From contig ABHC01000002.1 in assembly GCA_000171835.1 (NCBI GenBank), forward strand, positions 372,001 to 436,000: DNA of 64,000 bases, in the 5' to 3' direction. Source of the stretch: an alpha proteobacterium BAL199. Its GTDB lineage: Bacteria > Pseudomonadota > Alphaproteobacteria > Thalassobaculales > Thalassobaculaceae. Positions 38,077-48,732 of this stretch are shown piece by piece (positions within the stretch are counted from its first letter, which is position 1; the number at the start of each line of letters is the position of its first letter). A program made the translations under genes and the position numbers. The notes under the pieces were generated by a model. It ran no database searches. It was not told the origin of the DNA and saw only the letters and a program-made list of their open reading frames with translations.

Positions 38077-38541
38077 ATGGCAGAGATTCAATCCTCGACA
38101 GCGCACCGTCGTAACGGAAAATCCGCCGCGGCCTTTCGTACAATCAGCGAAGTAGCTGATGATCTTGAAGTTCCGCCGCACGTTCTGCGGTTCTGGGAAA
38201 CCAAGTTCAATCAGGTCCGTCCGCTGAAGCGGGGCGGTGGCCGTCGGTACTATCGACCGGAAGACGTGGCGCTGCTTCAGCGGATCCGGGAGTTGCTCTA
38301 CCGCGAAGGCTACACGATCAAGGGCGTCCAGAAGCTGCTGCGGGACGGCGCCGTCCGGATGCCGACAGCAGGAGAGACCGCGCGGGCCGCACAGGCAACG
38401 AACCCCGTTAAGGGGGGCAACGGCAAGCCGGCCGCCGAGACGGCTCCGTCCAACGGCGACGGTGGTGAGAAGGCCGAGCTGCGGAGGGTCATCGAGGAGT
38501 TGAAGGCCCTCAGGCATCAGTTGGCCCAGGTGCTCCACTGA
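38077..38541 (+). CDS. MerR family transcriptional regulator
   Basis: A 154-residue DNA-binding protein with a MerR winged helix: [20 protein letters not shown] and [20 protein letters not shown] (about residues 22-61), then [20 protein letters not shown]. The carboxy half is low-complexity and then a short helix, with no metal-binding cysteines, so it is not a metal sensor. The ihfA-merR pair is conserved in alphaproteobacteria but its targets are generally unknown. Confidence 0.9.
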   Translation: MAEIQSSTAHRRNGKSAAAFRTISEVADDLEVPPHVLRFWETKFNQVRPLKRGGGRRYYRPEDVALLQRIRELLYREGYTIKGVQKLLRDGAVRMPTAGETARAAQATNPVKGGNGKPAAETAPSNGDGGEKAELRRVIEELKALRHQLAQVLH

Positions 38542-38708
38542 CGTCCTCGTTGCTGGATATTCGTCAACGGCGGCGGGTCGAAAGCCAGACGCGTCGCATG
38601 CTCGCCGGCTGATCCGTGATCATGCTGAGAATTATACGGTAATTGGGGCTCGGGAAGGCGCCTGTCGGCGTTGTTCCAGGAGAAGTGATCGCCTATAGTC
38701 CGCCGCGT

Positions 38709-38785
38709 CGGAGCGTAGCGCAGTCTGGTAGCGCACCACACTGGGGGTGTGGGGGTCGTGGGTTCGAATCCCGCCGCTCCGACCA
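38709..38785 (+). tRNA. tRNA-Pro(GGG)
   Basis: The 77-base cloverleaf has acceptor CGGAGCG (38709-38715) pairing with CGCTCCG (38775-38781), a D arm with GCGC pairs, the anticodon arm CCACA-CTGGGGG-TGTGG (anticodon GGG), a T arm GTGGG-TTCGAAT-CCCGC, and an encoded CCA end (38783-38785). Five T follow at once and may help termination. It lies between merR and the aldolase gene and reads the CCC proline codon. Confidence 0.95.
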
Positions 38786-38869
38786 TTTTTCAACCGCGGC
38801 CGATCGGCTGCGGGGGATTCTCCGGCCCGCTGCCCCCTTCGCGCCGGTATGCACCAGAGGAGGTTTCCC

Positions 38870-39637
38870 GTGGCGCTTGCCAATCTCTCCCCGGCTCCGA
38901 TTGAAGATGCCCGCCGTCGCTCGCGCGTTGATCTTGCCGCTGCGCTGCGCTGGGCAGTTCGCCTCGGCTATCACGAGGGAATCTGCAACCACTTCTCGGC
39001 GGTGATCCCGGGGGAGGACGACCGGTTCCTGATCAACCCGCATGGCTTTCACTGGTCTGAGATCCGCGCGAGTGACCTAGTCGAGGTCGACGCTGAGGGC
39101 AATGCCGTCGATGGGCATGAGCCGCCCGAGCCAACGGCATTCTTTATCCACTATCACATCCACCGGCTGGTGCCGGCGGCGAAGGTGGTGCTGCACACCC
39201 ACATGCCGTACGCAACCGCGCTGACCATGTTGGAAGACGGCAGGCTTGAGCCGACACTGCAGACCTCCCTGAAATTCTACGATTCCATCGCCTATGACGA
39301 TGAATACAACGGGTTGGCGCTTGACGATTCCGAGGGAGAGCGGATTGCGGCGTCGCTGCAAAGCGGCAAGCGAATCGCCTTTCTGGCCAACCACGGCGTG
39401 GTGGTCACCGGCGAGACGATCGCCCACGCGTTCGACGACCTCTATTATCTGGAGCGGGCGTGTCAGGCCCAGGTCATTGCCATGTCGACCGGCCGACCAA
39501 TGCGACGTGTGCCGCAGGATATCGCGCGGATGACGGCCGACCAGATGGTCAGTGCTTCCGAGCGGGCCCAGTCCGTGCGGCATTTCAATGCGCTGAAGCG
39601 TCTGCTCGAGCGCGATGAGCCTGACTACCAGGATTGA
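38870..39637 (+). CDS. class II aldolase/adducin family protein
   Basis: A 255-residue metal-dependent aldolase-fold protein, with a possible active-site lysine/acid in GYHEGICNHFSAVIPG and zinc histidines in VVLHTHMPYATALTML and FLANHGVVVTGETIAHAF. The family includes fuculose-phosphate aldolase and many uncharacterised members, so the substrate is unknown. GTG at 38870, eight bases after AGAGGAGG, is the best start; an in-frame ATG at 38849 has no ribosome-binding site. Confidence 0.88.
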   Translation: MALANLSPAPIEDARRRSRVDLAAALRWAVRLGYHEGICNHFSAVIPGEDDRFLINPHGFHWSEIRASDLVEVDAEGNAVDGHEPPEPTAFFIHYHIHRLVPAAKVVLHTHMPYATALTMLEDGRLEPTLQTSLKFYDSIAYDDEYNGLALDDSEGERIAASLQSGKRIAFLANHGVVVTGETIAHAFDDLYYLERACQAQVIAMSTGRPMRRVPQDIARMTADQMVSASERAQSVRHFNALKRLLERDEPDYQD

Positions 39638-39652
39638 CGATCCGACCGATCG

Positions 39653-40153
39653 TCAGGTCGGCCAGGGCCGGTTCACCGGCTGCATGCCAACGCGCTTGAA
39701 GTAAGCGTCGAAATTGGTCTCTGGCCCGACCAGTTGATGGACGAGCTTGGCGATCCGGACACGCCGTTCGGGAACGTTGTAGGGTGGGCCGTCCTCATTG
39801 ATCGGCTGCGGCAGAATGCAGCGCCACCCGTCGACGGCCACCAACTGGTCGCGAAACACCAGTGCACCGTTGTACAGAAAATCCAGAATGACGGCCTGAG
39901 CCCGTTTGTTCGGCAGCTTCTGGACCCAATCCTCGTTGTAGTTCTTGTCGGAGATCAGGCCCCAGGCCATTCCGAAGCGAATGTCACGGATGAATGTCAG
40001 CGTGCTGGTGTGCTCCTGCATCTCCAGGTCGGCGGTGCCGCCGCCGGCTGATCGTATTGGCACTATGCGATACATGAAGGTGGGCAGCAGGGTCGCGTGC
40101 CAATCCGTCGGCTTGCTGGACGCAATCACGGTCAGAAAGTCTTCAAGTGTCAT
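39653..40153 (-). CDS. hypothetical protein
   Basis: I do not recognise this 166-residue protein. It is soluble, with no signal peptide or helices, and rich in Arg, Pro and Trp; recognisable blocks are MTLEDFLTVIASSKPTDWHA, DIRFGMAWGLISDKNY and LVAVDGWRCILPQPINEDG. Codon use matches the neighbours, and the frame stays open against the GC bias, so it is likely real. It converges with the aldolase gene and lies downstream of another short unknown on the same strand. Confidence 0.65.
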   Translation of the reverse strand: MTLEDFLTVIASSKPTDWHATLLPTFMYRIVPIRSAGGGTADLEMQEHTSTLTFIRDIRFGMAWGLISDKNYNEDWVQKLPNKRAQAVILDFLYNGALVFRDQLVAVDGWRCILPQPINEDGPPYNVPERRVRIAKLVHQLVGPETNFDAYFKRVGMQPVNRPWPT

Positions 40154-40235
40154 CCGGCAGCCTCTCGACTCACTGCAGGATCATGGACGGGCAAAGGCTG
40201 AAGTGTCCAGTTCGCCCCACCAGGGTTCGGTACGA

Positions 40236-40514
40236 TTAGGTATTGGAAACGATCTGACGGCCGTCACTGGTCAGCTTGCAAACCAGCCAGTCCGGCTTGA
40301 GTGGATTGTCGAACCATGGTTCGGCCCACCCGCGCTCGACGCAGGACTGAATGGTCCGAGGATGGATGCGCTGCCCGTCCCGATCGAACAACGGCAGCTT
40401 GCCACCCGGTTGATCGAGTCCGCGTCGCAACCAGTCCTTTTGCGGTTCTGTCGCCCGTGAACCGCCGACTGTCGTGGAACTCGAACTCTTTCGCTGTCGT
40501 GTCGACGTGCCCAT
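40236..40514 (-). CDS. short hypothetical protein
   Basis: A 92-residue protein with a Ser/Thr-rich disordered start and a compact end containing RTIQSCVERGWAEPWFDNPL and KPDWLVCKLTSDGRQIV. The second half looks like a small winged-helix-type domain of the kind seen in short alphaproteobacterial unknowns. No function can be given. It is divergent from the MFS gene at 40626 and 82 bases upstream of the unknown at 39653-40153. Confidence 0.6.
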   Translation of the reverse strand: MGTSTRQRKSSSSTTVGGSRATEPQKDWLRRGLDQPGGKLPLFDRDGQRIHPRTIQSCVERGWAEPWFDNPLKPDWLVCKLTSDGRQIVSNT

Positions 40515-40625
40515 GCCATCCTCCCCGTTTGCACTCTAGGCAAGCGCCTTCAACGCTTCCACCGCATGTGGGTTGTCGATCGCGTCGGCGCCGTGGGATG
40601 ATCCTGGTCCCATCGGAGGCAACCA

Positions 40626-41825
40626 ATGACACCCTCGACATCGGCGCGGCTGGCGCTCGGGTTTTCCTGCGTCGGTCACAGTTTCGCGCACCTTCTGATG
40701 CTGCTCTATCCGACCGTCGTCCTCTCGCTGGAGGTAGCGTGGATTCGGCCGTTCGAGGAACTGATCGCCCTCATGCTGGTCGGACAGGTGCTGTTCGGCG
40801 TCGGTGCGGTTCCGGCCGGTTGGCTCGGCGATCGCTGGAGCGCGCCGGGGATGATGACGGTGTTCTTCCTTGGAACCGGAACAGCCGCGATCGCCACCGG
40901 CTTTGCCGATGGACCGTTCGAGATTGCCCTGGGACTGGCGGCGATCGGATTGTTCGCCTCGATTTATCATCCAGTGGGGATTGCCTGGGTGACCCGCAAT
41001 CCGGTGAACCGCGGACGAGCGCTTGGCATCAACGGAATCTTCGGATCGGCCGGCACCGCGGGTGGCGCCGTGGTCGCCGGTGGCCTCGCGACTGCCTATG
41101 GCTGGCAGTGGGCATTCTTTGTCCCCGGCGCGCTGTGTGTCGGCGCCGGCTTGGTGCTGCTGGCGCTGTTGGTCGGCGGGCGCGTCGGTGACACCAAGGA
41201 TCGCGGACGCTCGGCACCGTCGGAGTCGTCTCGTGGCGACATGATGCGGGGCGGCCTGATCCTGCTGATCACCATCGCCTGCTCGGGGCTGATCTACCAG
41301 ACAACCTCGTTCGCCATGCCGAAGCTGTTCGAGCAGCGCCTGGGCGGCCTAGTCGATACCGCCGTCGGCGTCGGAGCGATGGTCTCCACCGTGTACTTCA
41401 TCTCGGCAGGCGCGCAGATCCTCGGCGGCTGGCTGGCCGATCGCTACGATCTGCGACGTGTCTATTTCGGGTGCTGGCTGCTGCAGATCCCGATCCTCGG
41501 GCTGGCGGTCACCCTGGCCGGGCCGGTGCTGATCCCGGTTGCTACCCTGATGGTGCTGATCAACACGACCGCGGTCCCGGCGGAGAACAGCCTGTTTGCC
41601 CGCTACACGCCGCCGGCTTGGCGCGGCACGGCGTTCGGCGTGAAGTTTCTGGTGTCTCTCGGCGTCGCGGCCGTCAGCGTGCCGCTGGTCGGCGAGATGT
41701 ATCGGGCGTTCCACGAGTTCGGGCCGCTGCTGGTGACGCTGGCAGTCGCGGCCGCGGTAGGCGCCGTCGTGGCCCTGTTGCTGCCGGCGACCCGGCACGC
41801 GCCGTCCGCCCAACCGGCAGAGTAA
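40626..41825 (+). CDS. MFS transporter
   Basis: A 399-residue permease with about 12 helices. The GHSFAHLLMLLYPTVVLSLE start and GWLGDRWSAPGMM loop resemble the fosmidomycin-resistance (Fsr) branch of the major facilitator family. The substrate is unknown. GAGGCAA precedes the ATG weakly. The stop is four bases before the VOC gene, so the two are probably co-transcribed. Confidence 0.85.
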   Translation: MTPSTSARLALGFSCVGHSFAHLLMLLYPTVVLSLEVAWIRPFEELIALMLVGQVLFGVGAVPAGWLGDRWSAPGMMTVFFLGTGTAAIATGFADGPFEIALGLAAIGLFASIYHPVGIAWVTRNPVNRGRALGINGIFGSAGTAGGAVVAGGLATAYGWQWAFFVPGALCVGAGLVLLALLVGGRVGDTKDRGRSAPSESSRGDMMRGGLILLITIACSGLIYQTTSFAMPKLFEQRLGGLVDTAVGVGAMVSTVYFISAGAQILGGWLADRYDLRRVYFGCWLLQIPILGLAVTLAGPVLIPVATLMVLINTTAVPAENSLFARYTPPAWRGTAFGVKFLVSLGVAAVSVPLVGEMYRAFHEFGPLLVTLAVAAAVGAVVALLLPATRHAPSAQPAE

Positions 41826-41829
41826 GACC

Positions 41830-42240
41830 ATGGTCCGAACTTCGCCTGTCTTGATTGATTCGCTGGATCACCTCGTCCTGACCGTGCGCGACATAGACGC
41901 GACCATCGTCTTCTACCGGGATTGGCTCGGCATGGAGGTCGTGACGTTCGGAGGCGGCCGAAAAGCTCTCGCCTTCGGGCAACAGAAGATCAACCTGCAC
42001 GAAGCGGACAAGGAGTTCGTTCCGCCTGTAATCAAGGCGGAACGGCCGGTCCCGGGTTCAGGTGATCTGTGTTTTCTGACCTCTGCCTCGCTGGCTGACG
42101 TCGTGGCCCGGGCAGAGGAGCTTGGTATTGCGATCATCGAGGGGCCTGACCGGCGGACCGGTGCAGTCGGGGCGATCAACTCGGTCTACGCGCGGGATCC
42201 GGATGGCAACCTGATCGAGGTCTCGAACCGGCTCTACTGA
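41830..42240 (+). CDS. VOC family protein
   Basis: A 136-residue glyoxalase/bleomycin-resistance-fold protein: LIDSLDHLVLTVRDIDATIV at the start and INSVYARDPDGNLIEVSNRL at the end carry the paired beta-alpha-beta-beta-beta units with likely metal ligands (His, Glu). This subgroup often has no known substrate. It ends seven bases inside the end of trpE on the other strand. Confidence 0.85.
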   Translation: MVRTSPVLIDSLDHLVLTVRDIDATIVFYRDWLGMEVVTFGGGRKALAFGQQKINLHEADKEFVPPVIKAERPVPGSGDLCFLTSASLADVVARAEELGIAIIEGPDRRTGAVGAINSVYARDPDGNLIEVSNRLY

Positions 42241-43751
42241 CTCCGCTCGGCCGAAGACGCGAAGCGCACGGCCTCTTCGGCGGCACGCACCAGGGCACGG
42301 GCCTTGTTCAAGGTCTCCTGCCACTCGGACTCGGGATCGCTGTCGGCAACCACACCGCCGCCGGCCTGGACGTACATGGTGCCGTCCTTGACCAGGGCGG
42401 TGCGCAGGGCGATGCAGGTGTCCATGCCGCCATCGGCCGCGAAATAGCCTACCGCACCGGCATAGACACCGCGGCGGGATACCTCGAGCTCGTCGATGAT
42501 CTCCATCGCCCGGACCTTCGGCGCACCCGAGACGGTGCCGGCCGGGAAGCCTGCGAACAGCGCGTCGATCGCGTCGTAGCCCTCGGCAAGCTTGCCTTCG
42601 ACATGGCTGGCGATGTGCATCACGTGGCTGTACTGCTCGATCGTGAACTGTTCCTTGACCGAGACCGACCCGATGGCGCTGACCCGACCGACATCGTTGC
42701 GGCCCAGGTCCAGCAGCATCAGATGCTCGGCCCGCTCCTTGGGATCCGCCAGCAACTCGGCGGCCAGGGCGCGGTCCTCGTCGGGATTGGCACCGCGGCG
42801 CCGCGTACCGGCGAGTGGTCGGATCGTGACGACGTCGTCGCGCAGCCGAACCAGGATCTCCGGGCTTGAGCCAACCACCGCGTAGCCGCCGAAGTCGAAG
42901 TAGAACAGGAACGGCGACGGGTTCAGCCGGCGCAGCGACCGATACAATGCGAAAGGCGGAAGCTGGAACGGTACGGCGAGGCGGTGCGAGGGCACGACCT
43001 GGAACGCGTCGCCGGCGTGGATGTACTCAACCGCTTTGCGGACCATCGCGTGATACGCGTCGCGACCGGTGTTCGAAACCGGGGCCGGCAGCGGGTCGAC
43101 GGCCGAACCACCTTCCCGGCGGTAGGGCAGGGAGCGCTCGAAGTCGGCAACCAGATCCGCCAGGCGAACCCGGGCATCTCCCCAGGCAGCCGCCGCCGAG
43201 ACACCCGGCTGCGGTCGGACCGGCGTCACTGCGGTCATGACGTCCTCGAGCCGATCGAAGATGCACACCAATGTCGGTCGCAGGAACAGGCCGTCCCAGA
43301 TGTTCAGCGTGTCCGGGTTGTTGTCCGGAATGTTCTCGAACAGGCGTATGGCGTCATAGCCCATGTAGCCGAACAACCCTGCGGCCATCGGCGGCAGGCC
43401 TTCGGGAAGCTCGATCCGGCTCTCGGCGATCAACGCCCGCAGCGACACCAGCGGTTCGACATCGACCGGCTCGAAAGCCTCCGGTTCAACGCGAGCGTTG
43501 CGGTTGATCTCGGCCTTCTGCTTGTAGAAGCGCCAGATCAGGTCCGGCTTCATGCCGATGACCGAATAGCGACCTCGTACCGCACCGCCTTCGACCGATT
43601 CCAGGAGGAATGCGTTGGCACGGCCATCGGCCAGTTTCAGCATGGCGGAGACCGGCGTTTCGAGATCCGCTACCAGGGTGGTCCAGACAACTTGGGGCTG
43701 CCCGGCCTCGTAGCGTTCGACGAAACGGTCGAAACCGGGCTGCGGTGTCAT
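42234..43751 (-). CDS. trpE: anthranilate synthase component I
   Basis: TrpE makes anthranilate from chorismate, using ammonia from TrpG, at the start of tryptophan synthesis. The 505-residue protein has the feedback-inhibition LLES motif (in AFLLESVEGG, about residues 48-57), the chorismate-binding HLMLLDLGRNDVGRVS and FPAGTVSGAPKVRAMEIIDE. It starts with an ATGA overlap of ppiD. The trpG, trpD and trpC genes that follow it in many relatives are missing here: the next gene is convergent. Confidence 0.95.
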   Translation of the reverse strand: MTPQPGFDRFVERYEAGQPQVVWTTLVADLETPVSAMLKLADGRANAFLLESVEGGAVRGRYSVIGMKPDLIWRFYKQKAEINRNARVEPEAFEPVDVEPLVSLRALIAESRIELPEGLPPMAAGLFGYMGYDAIRLFENIPDNNPDTLNIWDGLFLRPTLVCIFDRLEDVMTAVTPVRPQPGVSAAAAWGDARVRLADLVADFERSLPYRREGGSAVDPLPAPVSNTGRDAYHAMVRKAVEYIHAGDAFQVVPSHRLAVPFQLPPFALYRSLRRLNPSPFLFYFDFGGYAVVGSSPEILVRLRDDVVTIRPLAGTRRRGANPDEDRALAAELLADPKERAEHLMLLDLGRNDVGRVSAIGSVSVKEQFTIEQYSHVMHIASHVEGKLAEGYDAIDALFAGFPAGTVSGAPKVRAMEIIDELEVSRRGVYAGAVGYFAADGGMDTCIALRTALVKDGTMYVQAGGGVVADSDPESEWQETLNKARALVRAAEEAVRFASSAERSQ

Positions 43752-45628
43752 TGCGCGGTCTCGTACAAGCGCAGAACGCTGGATTTGTTCTCCACAACCT
43801 TGAACCGGTTCCGCAGATCGGCCAACAGCAGCTCAATTAGATCGGACTCTGCCGCCTGCTGCATCTGGGTCGCGATGGCTTTGCGCACGTTGGCCTGTGC
43901 CGTTGCATCGGCGGGCTCGATCCGCACCAGCCGAACCACCGCCGCCTGGGTGTCGTCGGCCGTTACGGCCACACCGCCGACATCCTTGATGCCGAACAGG
44001 GTGGCGGGCAGGGTGTTCGGGAAGCCCTGCGGCGCATTGCGTGTGGACCGTGTGAGCGCCGGCAGTTCGGCCGTCGGCATTCCGTCGGCAGCGGCCAAGT
44101 CGGCGAGCGAACCGCCACCGCGTACCTTTTCCGCGAGGGAGTCCGCGCGCTCTTCGGCGATCTCCATCCGCCGCTCCGACTTCCAGTCAGCCAGCACCCG
44201 GTCGCGCACTTCATCCAGCGACGGTACGCGAGGGGCGGTGATCTCATCGACTCGAAGTACGAAGAACTGGCCGTCTAGCCCTTCGCCAAGCCCACTCTGC
44301 TGGTCTTTCGGCGTATCGAAGGCAAGTTCGAGGAAACGCCCGCCGGGCAAATCCACGGCCTTCTCGCCGGATTTCAGGGCTCCGGTCTTTGACAACCCGG
44401 TGATGCGGAGCACCGGGAGTTCCAGCGACTTCGCGGCTTCTTCCAGAGTAGCGCCACCGGCCAACGCGTCCTCGAGTTTGTTCGCGGTCTCGTAGACCAC
44501 GTCCAGGGCTCGGTCGTGCGCCAACTCGTCACGGATCCGTCCCTTGGCCTCCTCGTAGGTGACCGTGGTTCCCGGCTGGATTGATCGAACCCTGAACAGG
44601 TGCCAGCCAAAGCCGCTCTTCACCGGCTCGCTGACCGCGTTCTGCGCAAGAGCGAACACGGCATCGGCTGTCCCGGTCGGCAGGCCATCGCGGGCCAGCG
44701 CGCCGAGATCGAGTGCAGCCTCGTCGGCCCCGGTCGTGTCCTTGGCGACAGCGACGAAGTCTTCGCCGCCCGCAATGCGGGCGTGCGCCGCTTTGGAGGC
44801 ATCCTCAGTCTCGAAGAGGATCTGTTGAACCTCGCGCCGTTCCGGCTTCGCCAGTTGATCGGCCCGTTCGTCGTAGGCCGCACGAACATCGCCTTCAGGG
44901 ATGTCGAGCGTCTTGGCGACTGCGGCCGGCGACACCTGGGCCCAGGCGATCGATCGGTACTCTGGTTCCTCGTAGCCGGACTTGCTGGCCTCGAAATAAG
45001 AGTTGAGCGCGGCATCGTCCGGTGCCGTCGGTTCCGGGACAGCGGCAGCCGGAATTGTTACCACTTCGGCGATGCGACGTTCCTGGCGGTATGCAAACAC
45101 ACGGTCGACGGCGGCTTCGGGAGCGGCGTCTGCGGCGGTCAGAGCGTCGATGAGTTGCCGGCGCGCGAAATCCTGACGAAGCCGGAGGATGAACTCTTCT
45201 TCCGACCATCCGTTATTGGCCAAAGTGGTCTGATAGCGCGCACGGTCGAACTGCCCGGTCTGATCGGTGAAGCGAGACCGAACGAATTCGGCGACACGAT
45301 CGGTTCCGACCGACAGATCCAGTGACCGGGTCGCCGCGATCATCAGCCCTTCGGTCACCATGTTGTTCATGACCTGGTCGAGCATTCCGAGCTGAATGGC
45401 CTGTTCGACCGTCAACGGCACGCCGATTCTGCGCCGCGCGGTCTCGAACTCGCCGGCGACCTCCTGGGTGGTGAACCGGGTCTCATCACCAACCGAGATG
45501 GCTACCTTGCCCGCGGGATTGCCGAAGAACACATCGCCGATGCCCCAGATCGCGAAGCTGACAATCAGCATCACGAAAAGAATTTTGACGAAGATCGATG
45601 TTACCTTGGAACGAATGAACTGGAGCAT
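43748..45628 (-). CDS. ppiD: peptidyl-prolyl cis-trans isomerase, PpiD type
   Basis: PpiD is a membrane-anchored periplasmic chaperone that meets proteins leaving the Sec channel. The 626-residue protein has one amino-terminal helix (about residues 10-33), a SurA-type chaperone region (about 35-250) with SVGTDRVAEFVRSRF, and a parvulin-like PpiC domain around residues 265-365. It is divergent from tpiA and overlaps trpE. The ppiD-trpE pair is common in alphaproteobacteria. Confidence 0.92.
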   Translation of the reverse strand: MLQFIRSKVTSIFVKILFVMLIVSFAIWGIGDVFFGNPAGKVAISVGDETRFTTQEVAGEFETARRRIGVPLTVEQAIQLGMLDQVMNNMVTEGLMIAATRSLDLSVGTDRVAEFVRSRFTDQTGQFDRARYQTTLANNGWSEEEFILRLRQDFARRQLIDALTAADAAPEAAVDRVFAYRQERRIAEVVTIPAAAVPEPTAPDDAALNSYFEASKSGYEEPEYRSIAWAQVSPAAVAKTLDIPEGDVRAAYDERADQLAKPERREVQQILFETEDASKAAHARIAGGEDFVAVAKDTTGADEAALDLGALARDGLPTGTADAVFALAQNAVSEPVKSGFGWHLFRVRSIQPGTTVTYEEAKGRIRDELAHDRALDVVYETANKLEDALAGGATLEEAAKSLELPVLRITGLSKTGALKSGEKAVDLPGGRFLELAFDTPKDQQSGLGEGLDGQFFVLRVDEITAPRVPSLDEVRDRVLADWKSERRMEIAEERADSLAEKVRGGGSLADLAAADGMPTAELPALTRSTRNAPQGFPNTLPATLFGIKDVGGVAVTADDTQAAVVRLVRIEPADATAQANVRKAIATQMQQAAESDLIELLLADLRNRFKVVENKSSVLRLYETAQ

Positions 45629-45830
45629 CGCGTAAAAAGGCCTTGTATCGATGAAACGCTATCGGTGCCGCCGCCGGCATCGAGGCGCGGCATCATAGGG
45701 AGAGCGTCCCGGCGCGGCAACCGCAGAATCCCCCGAAAGACAAAGGATTCCGAGGGTCTCAGGCCGAGCGTGTTGGCGTCGATCCGCCGTCGTGGTAGAG
45801 CCGGTCGGCCTGCGTACCAGGAGATGTAAC

Positions 45831-46574
45831 ATGACGATGCGACCCTTGATCGCCGGTAACTGGAAAATGAACCTCGACCGGGCCGCGGGTACCACACTGG
45901 CCCGCGAGTTGGCAGGTGCGGTCGCCAGCGCATCAGCCTTCGAGATGGTCGTGTGCCCGCCGGCGCCATACCTGCTGGCGGTTGCCGAGGAACTGGCCGG
46001 CAGTCCGGTGGCACTCGGCGGCCAGGATTGCCATACCGCTGCCAGCGGCGCCCATACCGGCGACGTCTCGGCACCGATGCTGAGCGACCTCGGCTGCACC
46101 TATGTGATCGTTGGCCATTCGGAGCGCCGCGCCGATCACGGCGAAACCGATGCCGTTGTCCGGGCCAAGGCCGAGGCGGCGCGGGCCGCCGGGCTGGTCC
46201 CAATTGTCTGCGTCGGCGAGACCGAAGCCCAGCGCGACGCCGGAACGACGTTGGACATCGTGGGCCGACAGGTTGTCGATTCGGTGCCTGACGGTTTGGA
46301 TGGTGCGACCCTTGTCGTGGCCTACGAGCCGGTGTGGGCCATCGGGACCGGTCGTACGCCAACGGTGGATGACGTCGCGGCCGTTCATGCCCATATCCGA
46401 GGTGTGCTGTCGGCAAAAACCGCCGACGCGGCGGCAGTGCGGATCCTGTATGGCGGTTCGGTGAAGTCGTCGAACGCCGTTGAGTTGCTGGCCGTGGCAA
46501 ATGTCGACGGCGCGTTGGTTGGTGGTGCCAGCCTGAAGACCGCGGATTTCCTGGCAATCGCCCGGTCGGTTTGA
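45831..46574 (+). CDS. tpiA: triose-phosphate isomerase
   Basis: TpiA interconverts dihydroxyacetone phosphate and glyceraldehyde 3-phosphate. The 247-residue product has the early [10 protein letters not shown] motif, the catalytic histidine in [12 protein letters not shown], the glutamate in [12 protein letters not shown] and the phosphate loop [15 protein letters not shown] 45831 is preceded by AGGAGATG. The 200 bases between it and divergent ppiD should hold both promoters; no clear -35/-10 pair stood out. Confidence 0.96.
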   Translation: MTMRPLIAGNWKMNLDRAAGTTLARELAGAVASASAFEMVVCPPAPYLLAVAEELAGSPVALGGQDCHTAASGAHTGDVSAPMLSDLGCTYVIVGHSERRADHGETDAVVRAKAEAARAAGLVPIVCVGETEAQRDAGTTLDIVGRQVVDSVPDGLDGATLVVAYEPVWAIGTGRTPTVDDVAAVHAHIRGVLSAKTADAAAVRILYGGSVKSSNAVELLAVANVDGALVGGASLKTADFLAIARSV

Positions 46575-46663
46575 GCGATTGACCTCAAGACTGGCCAAGT
46601 CGGCCGGTTGGCGTTAAAACCCGCGCCGTCCGAGTGCGGACAGAGACCATTGCAAGGATCGAC

Positions 46664-46981
46664 ATGACGGCGATCGTTTTGACCATTCATCTGATGATCG
46701 CGCTGGCCCTGGTCATCGTAGTGTTGCTGCAGCGTAGCGAAGGCGGCGGGCTGGGTATCGGCGGTGGCGGCGGTGGCGGCATGGGATCGTTCATGTCGGC
46801 GCGCGGTACGGCGAATTTGTTGACCCGGACCACCGCGATTCTGGCGGCGTGCTTCATGAGCACTAGCATCCTGCTGGCGATTCTCGCCGGAAATACCGGC
46901 ACTCAATCCATCGTGGACCGTCCGGCAGCGGTCGATACCGCTCCTGCCAAGACCGGGCCGGCCGCACCAGTCTCGCAGTAA
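46664..46981 (+). CDS. secG: preprotein translocase subunit SecG
   Basis: SecG helps the SecYEG channel export proteins. The 105-residue product has the two family helices and the polar block VVLLQRSEGGGLGIGGGGGG between them, followed by GTANLLTRTTAILAACFMST. ATG 46664, with AAGGAT upstream, is preferred to GTG 46634. The tpiA-secG-pyrG order is conserved in alphaproteobacteria. Confidence 0.94.
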   Translation: MTAIVLTIHLMIALALVIVVLLQRSEGGGLGIGGGGGGGMGSFMSARGTANLLTRTTAILAACFMSTSILLAILAGNTGTQSIVDRPAAVDTAPAKTGPAAPVSQ

Positions 46982-47010
46982 CTAACTGACTTCAATAGAT
47001 ATTTTTGAAC

Positions 47011-47032
47011 CCGACAGACAGGCGTCTGTCGG
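47011..47032 (+). repeat. perfect hairpin before pyrG
   Basis: CCGACAGAC (47011-47019) and GTCTGTCGG (47024-47032) form a perfect 9-base stem with an AGGC loop, about 60 bases before pyrG. No T run follows, so it is not a standard terminator; it may be a regulatory structure in the pyrG leader or a protein-binding palindrome. Confidence 0.6.
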
Positions 47033-47084
47033 AGCGAGGAACAGTGTGACAAAGAATGCCTCGACTTCGGTCGTTCCGGTATAA

Positions 47085-48728
<1,644 letters not shown>

Positions 48729-48732
48729 CGCG

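Noticed and set aside
38786-42233. Integrated element at the tRNA-Pro gene
   Set aside because: No integrase, no repeat of the tRNA 3' end seen downstream, and codon use matches the surroundings; kept only as a weak remark.
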